A stretch of 8,408 bases of DNA from Limnoglobus sp043780595 (GTDB lineage: Bacteria; Planctomycetota; Planctomycetia; Gemmatales; Gemmataceae), in contig JAYWCL010000294.1 of NCBI GenBank assembly GCA_043780595.1, positions 1 to 8,408 of the forward strand, read 5' to 3'. This document shows, one piece after another, positions 1 to 6,399 of this stretch; position 1 is the stretch's first letter, and the number at the start of each line of letters is the position of its first letter. Position numbers and translations under genes: made by a program. The notes under the pieces were generated by a model, which made no database searches, was not told where the DNA came from, and saw only the letters and a program-made list of their open reading frames with translations.

Positions 1-506
1 CGTTTTCGTTGTGCGGGAGAAATGTCGCCGAGTTGGACCATCCTGTCGAAGACCTCTGTCGCCGGCCGACATTTCTGACCTTGATAGTTCTCCGACGAAT
101 ATGGGCGAATCGGCCAAATCGGGTATCCGTGCCAGTCTGCCCCTTGTAGCTGATTTGGGAACTCGGCCATTAGCTGATGCGAAGTTCCGAGTTCTCTCAA
201 CGTTCCCGTTGGAAGCGTTTCGTAGCCGTAGAGGTTTCCGTTCCCGTCAGCGACTTGCCGTTCGTCCATCACTTTCGGGTCTGCAACAACGACTCCGTCT
301 GCTCGGTCGAAGATAGTAAACTCTTCATCGAAGGTCAGGTCCGTCAGCCAACACGAGCTCGTCGTATCTCCACCGTGATGCTTGGGCGTAAATACATAAA
401 CCAGCCCCGCCGCGCCGTGCGAACCGGATACGTGGTGTTGTTTTGCACGGATGGCACAATTGACTCCCGTGCCGTGACCTCCGAAGTAGTCGTCGTCGCT
501 CGGCAT
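1..506 (-). CDS. Hypothetical protein, C-terminus cut by window edge
   Basis: From an ATG at 506-504 the minus strand is open for 168 codons to the window edge. The product begins MPSDDDYFGG and has a balanced protein-like composition rich in Asp, Gly, Tyr and Thr. The competing frames on both strands give Arg-rich shadow sequence. An in-frame TAA 33 nt upstream (541-539) limits the start to this ATG or the TTG just before it. No Shine-Dalgarno is visible. Features seen are an N-terminal GGHGTG stretch (residues 9-14), SGSHGAAG (27-34), and a DWHGYPIWPIRP segment (124-135) followed by a helix-like FDRMVQLGDIS (153-163). No signal peptide or membrane segment is present. I do not recognise the family. 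It is the third gene of a leftward run behind ilvN, with a 36-nt gap to the 99-residue gene. By hand count its third-position G+C is about 62% over 100 codons, lower than the roughly 73% at the start of the peptidase gene at 2002. Confidence 0.72.
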   Translation of the reverse strand, partial: MPSDDDYFGGHGTGVNCAIRAKQHHVSGSHGAAGLVYVFTPKHHGGDTTSSCWLTDLTFDEEFTIFDRADGVVVADPKVMDERQVADGNGNLYGYETLPTGTLRELGTSHQLMAEFPNQLQGADWHGYPIWPIRPYSSENYQGQKCRPATEVFDRMVQLGDISPAQRK

Positions 507-542
507 CAAGGTAATTGTACAGAATAACGGTTGTTCGGTCGC

Positions 543-842
543 TTACACCTTCTCCACTTTGGTGTTTTCGTCCAGGCTGATGCTCGTGAGTTCGCCGTTG
601 TCTTTGGTGAAATGGACGGTCGGGACGACGATGTCGTCTTCGGGAACGCGATTGGTGGTGACGCCGGTGGAGAGGTAGCCCATGCCGCGGAAGACGCCGA
701 TGGCTTCGGCGGGCCACGTGCGCGAGCCGACCCGGAGCGTTTGCACGATCTTGATGCGGTCGCCGACTTTTAGGCTTTGCAGCAAGCTCACGACGGCATC
801 GTCGAGCCGTCGCGTCGGGAGTGAGATCGTTGCGGGGGTCAC
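543..842 (-). CDS. Conserved-looking 99-residue hypothetical protein, coupled to ilvN
   Basis: This is a small soluble protein without signal peptide, cysteines or membrane segment. The start is GTG at 842-840, overlapping the ilvN stop as GTGA, with a GGAG Shine-Dalgarno at 853-850 spaced 7 nt. That arrangement implies translational coupling to ilvN. The N-terminal third (1-35) is helix-like and carries VGDRIKIVQTLRVGSR (26-41). The middle holds YLSTGVTTNRVPEDDIVVPTV (56-76), one residue of which is omitted from any motif claim. The C-terminus alternates hydrophobic and charged residues as in a small beta-barrel (HFTKDNGELTSISLDENTK, 77-95). The VGD and VHFTKDNGEL segments suggest an SH3-like or beta-rich fold, which is inference only. 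I do not know a function. The tie to ilvN gives no proof of a role in branched-chain amino acid synthesis. Confidence 0.85.
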   Translation of the reverse strand: MTPATISLPTRRLDDAVVSLLQSLKVGDRIKIVQTLRVGSRTWPAEAIGVFRGMGYLSTGVTTNRVPEDDIVVPTVHFTKDNGELTSISLDENTKVEKV

Positions 843-1339
843 GCTTCGTCTCCGTTGGCTTTGGGCGTGCCGCGGATGAGGGCGATTCGGCCGGTGCGGG
901 CGAGTTCGACGATGCCGTACGGTCGCATCAGCGAGATGAACGCTTCGACCTTGCCTTCGGACCCGCTGACTTCGATCATCATGTCGCTGTGTTGAATATC
1001 CACCACACGGCCGCGGAACGCCGCAACGAGCAGCGACAATTCGGCACGCTTTTCGGGTTTACACGCCACTTTAATCAGCATCAAATCGCGTTCGACGTAG
1101 TTCTCTGCCGAAATATCGACGACTTGCACGACGGTGACGATCTTGTCCAGTTGCTTGCGCACTTGATCGACGACGTTGTCTTCGGCATGAATGACGAACG
1201 TCATCCGCGACATATTCGCAAGTTCGGTTTCACCGACGGCTAGGCTGTCGATGTTGAACCCACGCGACGCGAGCATCCCCGAGATGTGCGCCAACACACC
1301 GGGCTGATTTTGAACGAGAGCCGAAAGAACGTGCCGCAT
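839..1339 (-). CDS. ilvN: Acetolactate synthase small (regulatory) subunit
   Basis: This is the regulatory subunit of acetolactate (acetohydroxyacid) synthase. It activates the catalytic IlvB/IlvI subunit and gives valine feedback control at the first common step of valine, leucine and isoleucine synthesis in the cytosol. The 166 residues match the usual length of about 160. An N-terminal ACT domain spans about 3-78 with NQPGVLAHISG (11-21), RGFNIDSLAVGETE (26-39) and SRMTFVI (44-50). The C-terminal ALS small-subunit domain spans about 84-157 with ERDLMLIKV, FRGRVVDI and RTGRIALIRG. G14 and N29, which align with valine-response positions of E. coli IlvH, are present. The ATG at 1339 is chosen over an in-frame ATG 40 codons upstream because family homology starts at MRHVLSALVQ and a GGAG lies 10 nt before it. 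No catalytic ilvB is in the window, so it must lie elsewhere or beyond the edge. The C-terminal tail TPKANGDEA is a short extension. Confidence 0.96.
   Translation of the reverse strand: MRHVLSALVQNQPGVLAHISGMLASRGFNIDSLAVGETELANMSRMTFVIHAEDNVVDQVRKQLDKIVTVVQVVDISAENYVERDLMLIKVACKPEKRAELSLLVAAFRGRVVDIQHSDMMIEVSGSEGKVEAFISLMRPYGIVELARTGRIALIRGTPKANGDEA
850..853 (-). promoter_or_regulatory. Shine-Dalgarno GGAG inside the ilvN end
   Basis: GGAG on the minus strand lies 7 nt before the GTG at 842. It sits within the last codons of ilvN and decides the GTG start of the 99-residue gene, supporting coupled translation. Confidence 0.6.
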
Positions 1340-1349
1340 GACCGTGTTA

Positions 1350-1353
1350 CTCC
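1350..1353 (-). promoter_or_regulatory. ilvN Shine-Dalgarno
   Basis: GGAG on the minus strand lies 10 nt upstream of the ATG at 1339. This supports the short ilvN start over the in-frame ATG at 1459. Its GG overlaps the 1352-1361 arm of a 10-bp inverted repeat, so the site could be masked in a folded leader. Confidence 0.5.
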
Positions 1354-1419
1354 GCAACCGAATGAGAGGATGCAGTGATTGTATGAAGCCCGCGACTGCG
1401 GTTCCAGCATCGGTTGCGG
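1352..1419 (-). promoter_or_regulatory. 10-bp inverted repeat in the ilvN leader
   Basis: CCGCAACCGA at 1352-1361 and TCGGTTGCGG at 1410-1419 are perfect complements separated by 48 nt. In an ilvN leader RNA the second arm would end on the Shine-Dalgarno. The same dyad lies upstream of the divergent membrane-protein gene at 1480, so a DNA operator is the alternative. A 10-bp repeat at this spacing is expected roughly once in a window of this size by chance, so the location is the main argument. The rest of the 140-nt spacer (1340-1479) shows no clear promoter. A short open frame on the minus strand there is not enriched in Leu, Ile or Val codons, so it is not a classical leader peptide. Confidence 0.35.
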
Positions 1420-1479
1420 GACGAACGGTATCACTCCAGCGCGCGACGGCCGTTCCCAACGTTCGTATCGTAAACCGGT

Positions 1480-1965
1480 ATGTACGCGATGTTCCGTCGG
1501 TTTTTGTTGTTGCAAGCCTTGCTGCTTTGGCAGGGTGGCTTCGTGTTTTACTCGGCGGTAGTCGTGCCGATTGGCACCGATCTGCTCGGCTCGGCGTCGG
1601 CGCAAGGGGAAATCACCGCACTCGTTACGGTTTGGCTCAACCGCATCGGGTTGGTGTTTCTGGCGATACTCGCATGGGACGTATCGGCGACGCGCGATCC
1701 GGTTGCGCGCCGCATCGTCGTGCGGCAAACGCTCGGCGTCGTCGCGATGCTGTTGTTATTGCTGCTGTTTTACTTGCACGATCTGATGAATTATTTCCTC
1801 GACCCGACGGGGCGTACGATCGCGATGCGCCGACCGTTCCGCGTCGCGCACATCGTCTATCTGTGTACCAGCACCGTGCATTGGGGCATCGGTTTAGCCC
1901 TGGCGTGGCTGACACTTGCGGCGTGGCGTGCGGAAGACCGCGCCCCAGCAGGGCCTTCGGCGTAA
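1480..1965 (+). CDS. Four-helix membrane protein, unknown function
   Basis: This is a 161-residue inner-membrane protein. Hydrophobic segments are at about 7-30, 50-67, 84-100 and 121-148. The first carries WQGGFVFYSAVVVPIG (17-32), whose helix ends in a Val-Pro-Ile-Gly turn. The loops contain GEITALVTVWLN (43-54) and HDLMNYFLDPTGR (100-112), with further His and Arg residues at R121, H124 and H134 around the last helix. The layout recalls small four-helix proteins such as the DUF4149/TMEM205-like group, but I cannot confirm membership. The ATG at 1480 and a second in-frame ATG at 1489 are both possible, and neither has a clear Shine-Dalgarno. It is divergent from ilvN, with a 140-nt spacer, and is followed after 36 nt by the oligopeptidase gene, so the two may share a transcript. 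Confidence 0.85.
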   Translation: MYAMFRRFLLLQALLLWQGGFVFYSAVVVPIGTDLLGSASAQGEITALVTVWLNRIGLVFLAILAWDVSATRDPVARRIVVRQTLGVVAMLLLLLLFYLHDLMNYFLDPTGRTIAMRRPFRVAHIVYLCTSTVHWGIGLALAWLTLAAWRAEDRAPAGPSA

Positions 1966-1991
1966 GATATTAGCGTCCTCATCCGTTCATC

Positions 1992-1996
1992 GGGAG
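1992..1996 (+). promoter_or_regulatory. Shine-Dalgarno of the M3 peptidase gene
   Basis: GGGAG lies 5 nt before the ATG at 2002, in the 36-nt gap after the membrane-protein gene. It fixes the start of the oligopeptidase. The gap also holds a GATATTAG stretch, but no paired -35 element can be made out. Confidence 0.55.
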
Positions 1997-2001
1997 TCAG
2001 A

Positions 2002-3801
2002 ATGTCCGCGAAGCGATTGCCCACTCGGTCCGAAGTTTCCGTTTCCAACACATGGGATCTTGCCACGTTGTTCGCCACCGATGAGGCGTGGGAAACTGCG
2101 TTCGCCGAGTGGGAAGCGATGGTCCCCGGTTACGCGATTTACGCGGGCACGCTCGGTACATCGGTCGAGAATGTCGCCGCATTGCTCCGCTTCGATGCAC
2201 GGTTCGAGCGTGCCGGCGACAAGCTCGGCACCTATGCGTTTCTGAAGGAAACCGAAGACGTTGCGAACTCGAAGTATCAGGGCCTCAAGGCGCGGTACAT
2301 CGGCATCGCCGGTCGCGCCGCCGAAGCGGCGAGCTATTATCGCCCCGAATTGCTCGCGATTCCCGACGACACGATGCGCGAGTTTATCGCATCGCCGGTG
2401 CTCGCCGATTACAAACTGTGGCTCGAACGGTTGCTGCGCTACAAGCCGCACACGCTGTCGATGAAGGAAGAACGCATCTTGGCGATGCAGACCGAAACCA
2501 ACCAGACGCCGCGAAGCGTGTTCGACCAACTGACCGATGCCGACATGCGTTTCGGCACGATCGAGACTGCCGAGAACGAAACGATCGAACTCAGCCATTC
2601 GACGTACTCGATGATGCTCGAAAGCCCGGATCGCGCCATTCGCGAAGTCGCATTCCACCAGTATTACGTCGAATATTCCGATCACGCGAATACGCTGGCC
2701 GCCACGTTGGCGGGGTCGGTGAAACAGGATGTGTATCAGTCGCGGGTGCGGAATTATCCCTCGGCGCGTGAGGCGGCGCTGTTCCCGGATGTCGTTCCGG
2801 TTAGCGTCTACGACAACCTATTGTCAGCGGTGCGTGCGAACCTGCCGGCGGTACACAAATATTACGATGTCCGCAAGCGCGCGATGAAGCTCGACGACAT
2901 TCACTTCTACGATGTCTACGTACCGATCCTCACCGAGTTTCAGCGTAAAACGACATGGGATGAAGGCGTCGAGTTGGTGCTCGATGCACTGAAGCCACTC
3001 GGCAGCGATTACGGCAACGTGTTGGCAGCAGGGATGCGCGGGCGGTGGTGCGATCGCTACGAAAACAAGGGCAAACACAGCGGCGCGTTCAGCAGTGGCT
3101 GCTACGACAGCGCGCCGTACATCCTGATGAACTATCAGGAAAATGTGCTCGATCACGTGTTCACACTCGCGCATGAAGCGGGGCACAGTATGCATTCGCA
3201 CTACTCGAAACAGCAACCCTATCAGTATTCGCAATACACGATCTTCGTGGCCGAAGTTGCGAGTACATTCAACGAACAATTACTCAGCGACTACATGCGC
3301 GAACGGGCATGCGACGACCGCGAACGCGCCTACTTTATCGGCCGCGAAATCGACGACATTCGCAAGACGATCGTGCGGCAAACGATGTTCGCCGAATTCG
3401 AGAAGATCACGCACGCACTCGCGGAAAACAACGAGCCACTGACGCTCGAAACCTTGCAGGGCGAGTACCGCAAACTGCTCGACGCCTACTTCGGCCCCGC
3501 GTTCGTTTTGGACGACGAACTGAGCCTCGAGTGCTTGCGAATCCCGCACTTTTACCGCGCGTTCTACGTCTACAAATATGCAACGGGACTGTCGGCCGCG
3601 ATCGCGCTGGCCGAGCGCGTGACGAAGGGCGGCAAGCCCGAACTCGATGCGTATTTGAACTTCCTGAAGGCGGGGAGCAGCAAAGATCCGCTCGATCTGT
3701 TACGCGATGCGGGCGTCGATATGGCCACGCCCGAACCGGTGAACGCCGCGCTCGCGAAGTTCAGCCGACTCGTCGGCGAACTCGATCAGTTACTGTCCTA
3801 A
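2002..3801 (+). CDS. pepF: M3 family oligoendopeptidase, PepF-like
   Basis: This is a cytosolic zinc metallopeptidase of family M3 that cuts short peptides, probably in peptide recycling. The 599 residues match the roughly 600 of oligoendopeptidase F. The N-terminal helical lobe (about 20-200) leads into the catalytic M3 domain (about 205-585). The zinc motif HEAGH is at 391-395, with H391 and H395 as ligands and E392 as the catalytic base. FVAEVASTFNE supplies the third ligand E418. Other family hallmarks are SGAFSSGCYDSAPYILMNY just before the zinc motif and the late IPHFYRAFYVYKYATG segment, whose tyrosines lie where M3 enzymes stabilise the transition state. There is no signal peptide or membrane helix. 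The start has a good Shine-Dalgarno. The M48 membrane peptidase gene follows after 23 nt. The symbol is given by family resemblance, and substrate preference cannot be read from sequence. Confidence 0.96.
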   Translation: MSAKRLPTRSEVSVSNTWDLATLFATDEAWETAFAEWEAMVPGYAIYAGTLGTSVENVAALLRFDARFERAGDKLGTYAFLKETEDVANSKYQGLKARYIGIAGRAAEAASYYRPELLAIPDDTMREFIASPVLADYKLWLERLLRYKPHTLSMKEERILAMQTETNQTPRSVFDQLTDADMRFGTIETAENETIELSHSTYSMMLESPDRAIREVAFHQYYVEYSDHANTLAATLAGSVKQDVYQSRVRNYPSAREAALFPDVVPVSVYDNLLSAVRANLPAVHKYYDVRKRAMKLDDIHFYDVYVPILTEFQRKTTWDEGVELVLDALKPLGSDYGNVLAAGMRGRWCDRYENKGKHSGAFSSGCYDSAPYILMNYQENVLDHVFTLAHEAGHSMHSHYSKQQPYQYSQYTIFVAEVASTFNEQLLSDYMRERACDDRERAYFIGREIDDIRKTIVRQTMFAEFEKITHALAENNEPLTLETLQGEYRKLLDAYFGPAFVLDDELSLECLRIPHFYRAFYVYKYATGLSAAIALAERVTKGGKPELDAYLNFLKAGSSKDPLDLLRDAGVDMATPEPVNAALAKFSRLVGELDQLLS

Positions 3802-3824
3802 TAGCCCCCGAAAGACTCGCTGCG

Positions 3825-5291
3825 ATGCCGATTTTGATTGTGCTTCTGTTGACGGCCGCTTGTGCGAAGGTGCCGTGGCCTGCGCCGCCGTTTCGGATCG
3901 GCGCGAGCGGTAGTGTTGGCATCACCGCGTTCCTGTTCTTGTTGCCGATCGGCGCGACTGCGATCCTGACGCGCTGGACGACTTCCGCGTTGCGGAACGA
4001 CTCCGAACGCCGTGCGGAAGTCGGCACGATCTACAATCGCTATCGCCGATCCATCGGCTACGCGAACCTGTTCATTGCGATCCTCACGATCGTCGGCCTC
4101 GGCTGGGGTTGGAGCGTCTGGCACCGCACGCACATCGTTTACGATGGCCGCGAACTGATTGCACCGCTCGCGGAACTACTCGTCCCGGCACCGTATATTT
4201 TGACGATCTGCATCATCTGGCTGTTGCACTATGATGCCGAACGCGCTTTCCACGAAACGGCAATTCGTTCGGCGCTGCATTCATTCTGGACGCGGTTCGG
4301 GCACTTCGCTTACCACTTTCGGCCGTTCGCGTTCCTGGTGATGTTTCCCGTCGGCATGTTCTCGTCGCAACAAACGTTCATTCGTTATGCGCCCGAATGG
4401 GCCGATCACGATTTGACGATGTGGGCAGGATTGCTCGTCGTGCCGTTGCTGTTCGTGTTACTGCCGTTGCTGGTGCGGCCCGTACTCGGGTTGAAGCCGA
4501 TGCCCGCCGGGCCGGATCGCGAACGCCTCGAAGCACTCGCGAAAACCTGGAAGTTCCGCTACCGCGATCTGCTGATTTGGCCCACACGCGGCGGCATGGC
4601 GAACGCGCTCGTCGTCGGTGTGGTGCCACAAGCACGCTACATCGTCTTCACCGATAAACTCCTCGAGACACTCGCGCCGGACGAACTCGATGCGGTGTTC
4701 GGCCACGAACTCGGCCACGCAAAACACTGGCATATTCCGTACTATGCCGCGTTCTTCACGGTGAGTGCCGTGGCCACCGCAGTCGGCGTCGGCGTGCTGT
4801 TCCACGAGGCGGTTGACGCCGACTGGATCGACGCACGCGCCTGGGAACCGTGGGCGGGGCTGCCACCACTCGCAGCACTCGGCGCTTACATCTTCGTCGT
4901 GTTCGGCTTCCTGTCGCGGCGTTGCGAACGACAAGCCGACATTTACGGTTGCCGCGTCGTATCCGGCGGGTTGCCCGTCACGCGTGATGGCGTCAACGCG
5001 ATGATTCGCGCACTCGAGCGCGTCGCCGACATGAATGGAATGGATGCCGCCAGTACGCGACGACGGCTACCGCTCATCAAGCGATTCTGGGCGATGTTAA
5101 AGTCGTGGCAGCACGGCACCATCGCCGAACGAATTCACTTTCTCACCGACCTCGCCGAGAACCCGCAGTTGGAACTCGCCGTCCAACGCCGCACGTTCCT
5201 GTTGCGTTGCGGACTGTTCCTCGGGCTGTTCGCCGCCATCCTCGGCCTCGGCTTCTGGATCGGCTGGCGCGATTTCGCAAAGTGGATGTGA
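3825..5291 (+). CDS. M48 family membrane zinc metallopeptidase
   Basis: This is a 488-residue multi-spanning zinc peptidase of family M48 (Ste24/HtpX-like), expected in the cytoplasmic membrane. The HELGH motif is at 294-298 (H294 and H298 ligands, E295 catalytic), preceded by LAPDELDAVFGHELGH. The third ligand is E368 in CERQADIYG, with the family Asp at D372. Hydrophobic segments lie at about 3-16, 31-48, 79-98, 115-134, 167-181, 199-222, 303-325, 343-362 and 465-483. The long membrane N-terminal part and the position of the site resemble Ste24 more than the shorter HtpX. Its role is likely membrane-protein quality control, which is inference. The frame is open upstream through 172 codons of the oligopeptidase gene, but that part is an Arg-rich shadow. 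The ATG at 3825 is the first plausible start after the upstream stop. No clear Shine-Dalgarno is visible. It is probably cotranscribed with the peptidase before it. Confidence 0.93.
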   Translation: MPILIVLLLTAACAKVPWPAPPFRIGASGSVGITAFLFLLPIGATAILTRWTTSALRNDSERRAEVGTIYNRYRRSIGYANLFIAILTIVGLGWGWSVWHRTHIVYDGRELIAPLAELLVPAPYILTICIIWLLHYDAERAFHETAIRSALHSFWTRFGHFAYHFRPFAFLVMFPVGMFSSQQTFIRYAPEWADHDLTMWAGLLVVPLLFVLLPLLVRPVLGLKPMPAGPDRERLEALAKTWKFRYRDLLIWPTRGGMANALVVGVVPQARYIVFTDKLLETLAPDELDAVFGHELGHAKHWHIPYYAAFFTVSAVATAVGVGVLFHEAVDADWIDARAWEPWAGLPPLAALGAYIFVVFGFLSRRCERQADIYGCRVVSGGLPVTRDGVNAMIRALERVADMNGMDAASTRRRLPLIKRFWAMLKSWQHGTIAERIHFLTDLAENPQLELAVQRRTFLLRCGLFLGLFAAILGLGFWIGWRDFAKWM

Positions 5292-5294
5292 TCC

Positions 5295-6161
5295 TCAATA
5301 CTCGCTCTCGTATGCGAGCGATTCGTTCGTCGCGGCGAGCGCGACGGCGGCGATCAACATCATAGCAACCGGTATCCACACGGTCAGCCAACGATAGATC
5401 GGTCGCCAACGTTCCACGGCAGGAATGAACGCGAGGAATGCCAGTAGAGGCGCAGCGCACGGCAACGCGAACGCCGTGGTCGGCACCAGACTTTCGGTTT
5501 CGTGGAACGCTGCAAACAGCGTACCCGTGAGCAAGATCGCGCCGCCGGGCAACACCGCACCCACTTCACCGCGCGTGAAAAACACGACCGTGCCGATGCC
5601 GAAAAGTGCCATCGCGCCGAGCGTGGCGACGTCGAGTAGGCTTTTGGAATGCGCGTAAATAATCACCGTGCCCGCAGTCATGAGGCACGCCGCGAGAACG
5701 AACGGCGCGAGCGCACCGGGTTGGCGTTTGCTCAAATGCATCAGGCCGAAACCGATGATCGCCGTGAGCACGATGAACGCGGGGACGGCGATCATCGGCA
5801 GCGTCTGATACTCCTTTGGCACGACGCGGACGACGGCCATCGCCACGACCACCGCCCACAACGTGTAACCGACAGTAGCCAGTTTCGGCTTGCGGACGAG
5901 CATTCCCGAGATTGCCGCCGTGGCCGAGAGCCAAGGTAGCCACGTGAGGCGTCGATCCGTCGGCAGCCAGCCGGGGTGAATTTTCGCGAGATGATTGCCG
6001 ACCGCCAGGCTCGCGATAAACGCAACGACGGCTGCCACGCTCGCCGACGATTTGCCGAACAGCAACCGCGCGAACGCCATCACCACCGCGCCGACAACGA
6101 ACGGCGGGCCGACCGTTTCGCGCAGCGCTTCGAGGAGGATGTCCGTCGGTGGCAGTGTCAT
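5295..6161 (-). CDS. Polytopic membrane protein of unknown function
   Basis: This 288-residue protein is almost entirely membrane helices. Hydrophobic stretches lie at about 20-35, 41-57, 74-88, 98-113, 122-142, 150-170, 178-196, 203-220, 227-247 and 258-278, giving 9-10 helices. The N-terminus MTLPPTDILLEALRETVG looks amphipathic. Loops carry HLAKIHPGWLPTDRR (57-71) and VVPKEYQTLP (113-122). No catalytic motif or transporter signature is recognised. The ATG at 6161 is chosen because homology-like hydrophobic sequence begins there. The frame is open for another 95 codons upstream, but that stretch is Arg-rich and contains a terminator hairpin. No Shine-Dalgarno is visible. It converges on the M48 gene with only 3 bases between the two stops. 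An intrinsic terminator lies 20 nt before its start. Confidence 0.85.
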   Translation of the reverse strand: MTLPPTDILLEALRETVGPPFVVGAVVMAFARLLFGKSSASVAAVVAFIASLAVGNHLAKIHPGWLPTDRRLTWLPWLSATAAISGMLVRKPKLATVGYTLWAVVVAMAVVRVVPKEYQTLPMIAVPAFIVLTAIIGFGLMHLSKRQPGALAPFVLAACLMTAGTVIIYAHSKSLLDVATLGAMALFGIGTVVFFTRGEVGAVLPGGAILLTGTLFAAFHETESLVPTTAFALPCAAPLLAFLAFIPAVERWRPIYRWLTVWIPVAMMLIAAVALAATNESLAYESEY

Positions 6162-6181
6162 GGCGCGTGAGTGGCAAATGG

Positions 6182-6211
6182 AAAAACAGCACAGACGCCC
6201 GTCTGTGCTGT
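6182..6211 (-). terminator. Intrinsic terminator after the aminotransferase transcript
   Basis: Read on the minus strand, ACAGCACAGACG and CGTCTGTGCTGT form a perfect 12-bp dyad separated by two bases (6211-6186), giving an 11-bp stem and tetraloop. It is followed by a run of five T (6186-6182). This is the classic order for Rho-independent termination of leftward transcription. It lies 29 nt beyond the TAA at 6241 and about 190 nt beyond the aminotransferase stop, and only 20 nt before the start of the membrane-protein gene at 6161. On the plus strand no T run follows, so it is directional. Confidence 0.8.
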
Positions 6212-6240
6212 CGCATCGTCGAGGCTTCCGCCTATTACTG

Positions 6241-6399
6241 TTAAGGTTTTCGCAACAGTTCTTCGACCTTTTTCTCGAGTGCTTGAATTCGCGCTTCCGT
6301 ATCGGGATTTGCTCCGGCGGGCTGCGGAGTATCAGAGTATCGTTCATCACTCCGATAGGGAAACAGGACAGGGGATCGGAAGTTGGGGTTGGTGGCGTT
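6241..6399 (-). other. Open frame directly after the aminotransferase TAG, no ATG
   Basis: The frame of the aminotransferase stays open for 52 codons after its TAG (6402-6400) and ends at TAA 6243-6241. The translation is protein-like: NATNPNFRSPVLFPYRSDE at the start, a Pro/Asp-rich middle, and an end of EARIQALEKKVEELLRKP with I, L, V, L at heptad a/d positions, typical of a short coiled coil. There is no ATG, GTG or suitable TTG start inside it. It could be a C-terminal tail reached by readthrough, the remains of a gene or a tail cut off by a nonsense mutation, a non-ATG microprotein, or chance. No second frame in this stretch looks more convincing. Only 29 nt separate it from the terminator. 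The remaining bases of the 6162-6399 spacer show nothing else. Confidence 0.4.

Noticed and set aside
18..76. 10-bp inverted repeat AGAAATGTCG / CGACATTTCT
   Set aside because: It lies inside a probable coding region, and a repeat of this size and spacing is expected by chance in 8 kb.
325..717. 130-codon minus-strand frame spanning the 99-residue gene
   Set aside because: It is strongly Arg/His-rich and crosses two better-supported genes in another frame.
821..1243. Open frame on the plus strand opposite ilvN
   Set aside because: It is His/Asp/Phe-rich shadow sequence of a clear ilvN gene.
1340..1459. 40-codon N-terminal extension of ilvN
   Set aside because: The ACT domain begins at the ATG at 1339, which has a Shine-Dalgarno and gives a family-typical length.
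1421..1466. ACGAACG / CGTTCGT short dyad in the ilvN spacer
   Set aside because: A 7-bp arm with a long spacer is not distinguishable from chance.
1987..2685. 232-codon open frame antisense to the oligopeptidase gene
   Set aside because: Its sequence mirrors a well-supported M3 peptidase and shows no domain of its own. Long antisense frames are common at this G+C.
3309..3824. In-frame upstream extension of the M48 gene by 172 codons
   Set aside because: It overlaps the oligopeptidase gene in another frame, is Arg-rich, and family-like sequence begins only at the ATG at 3825.
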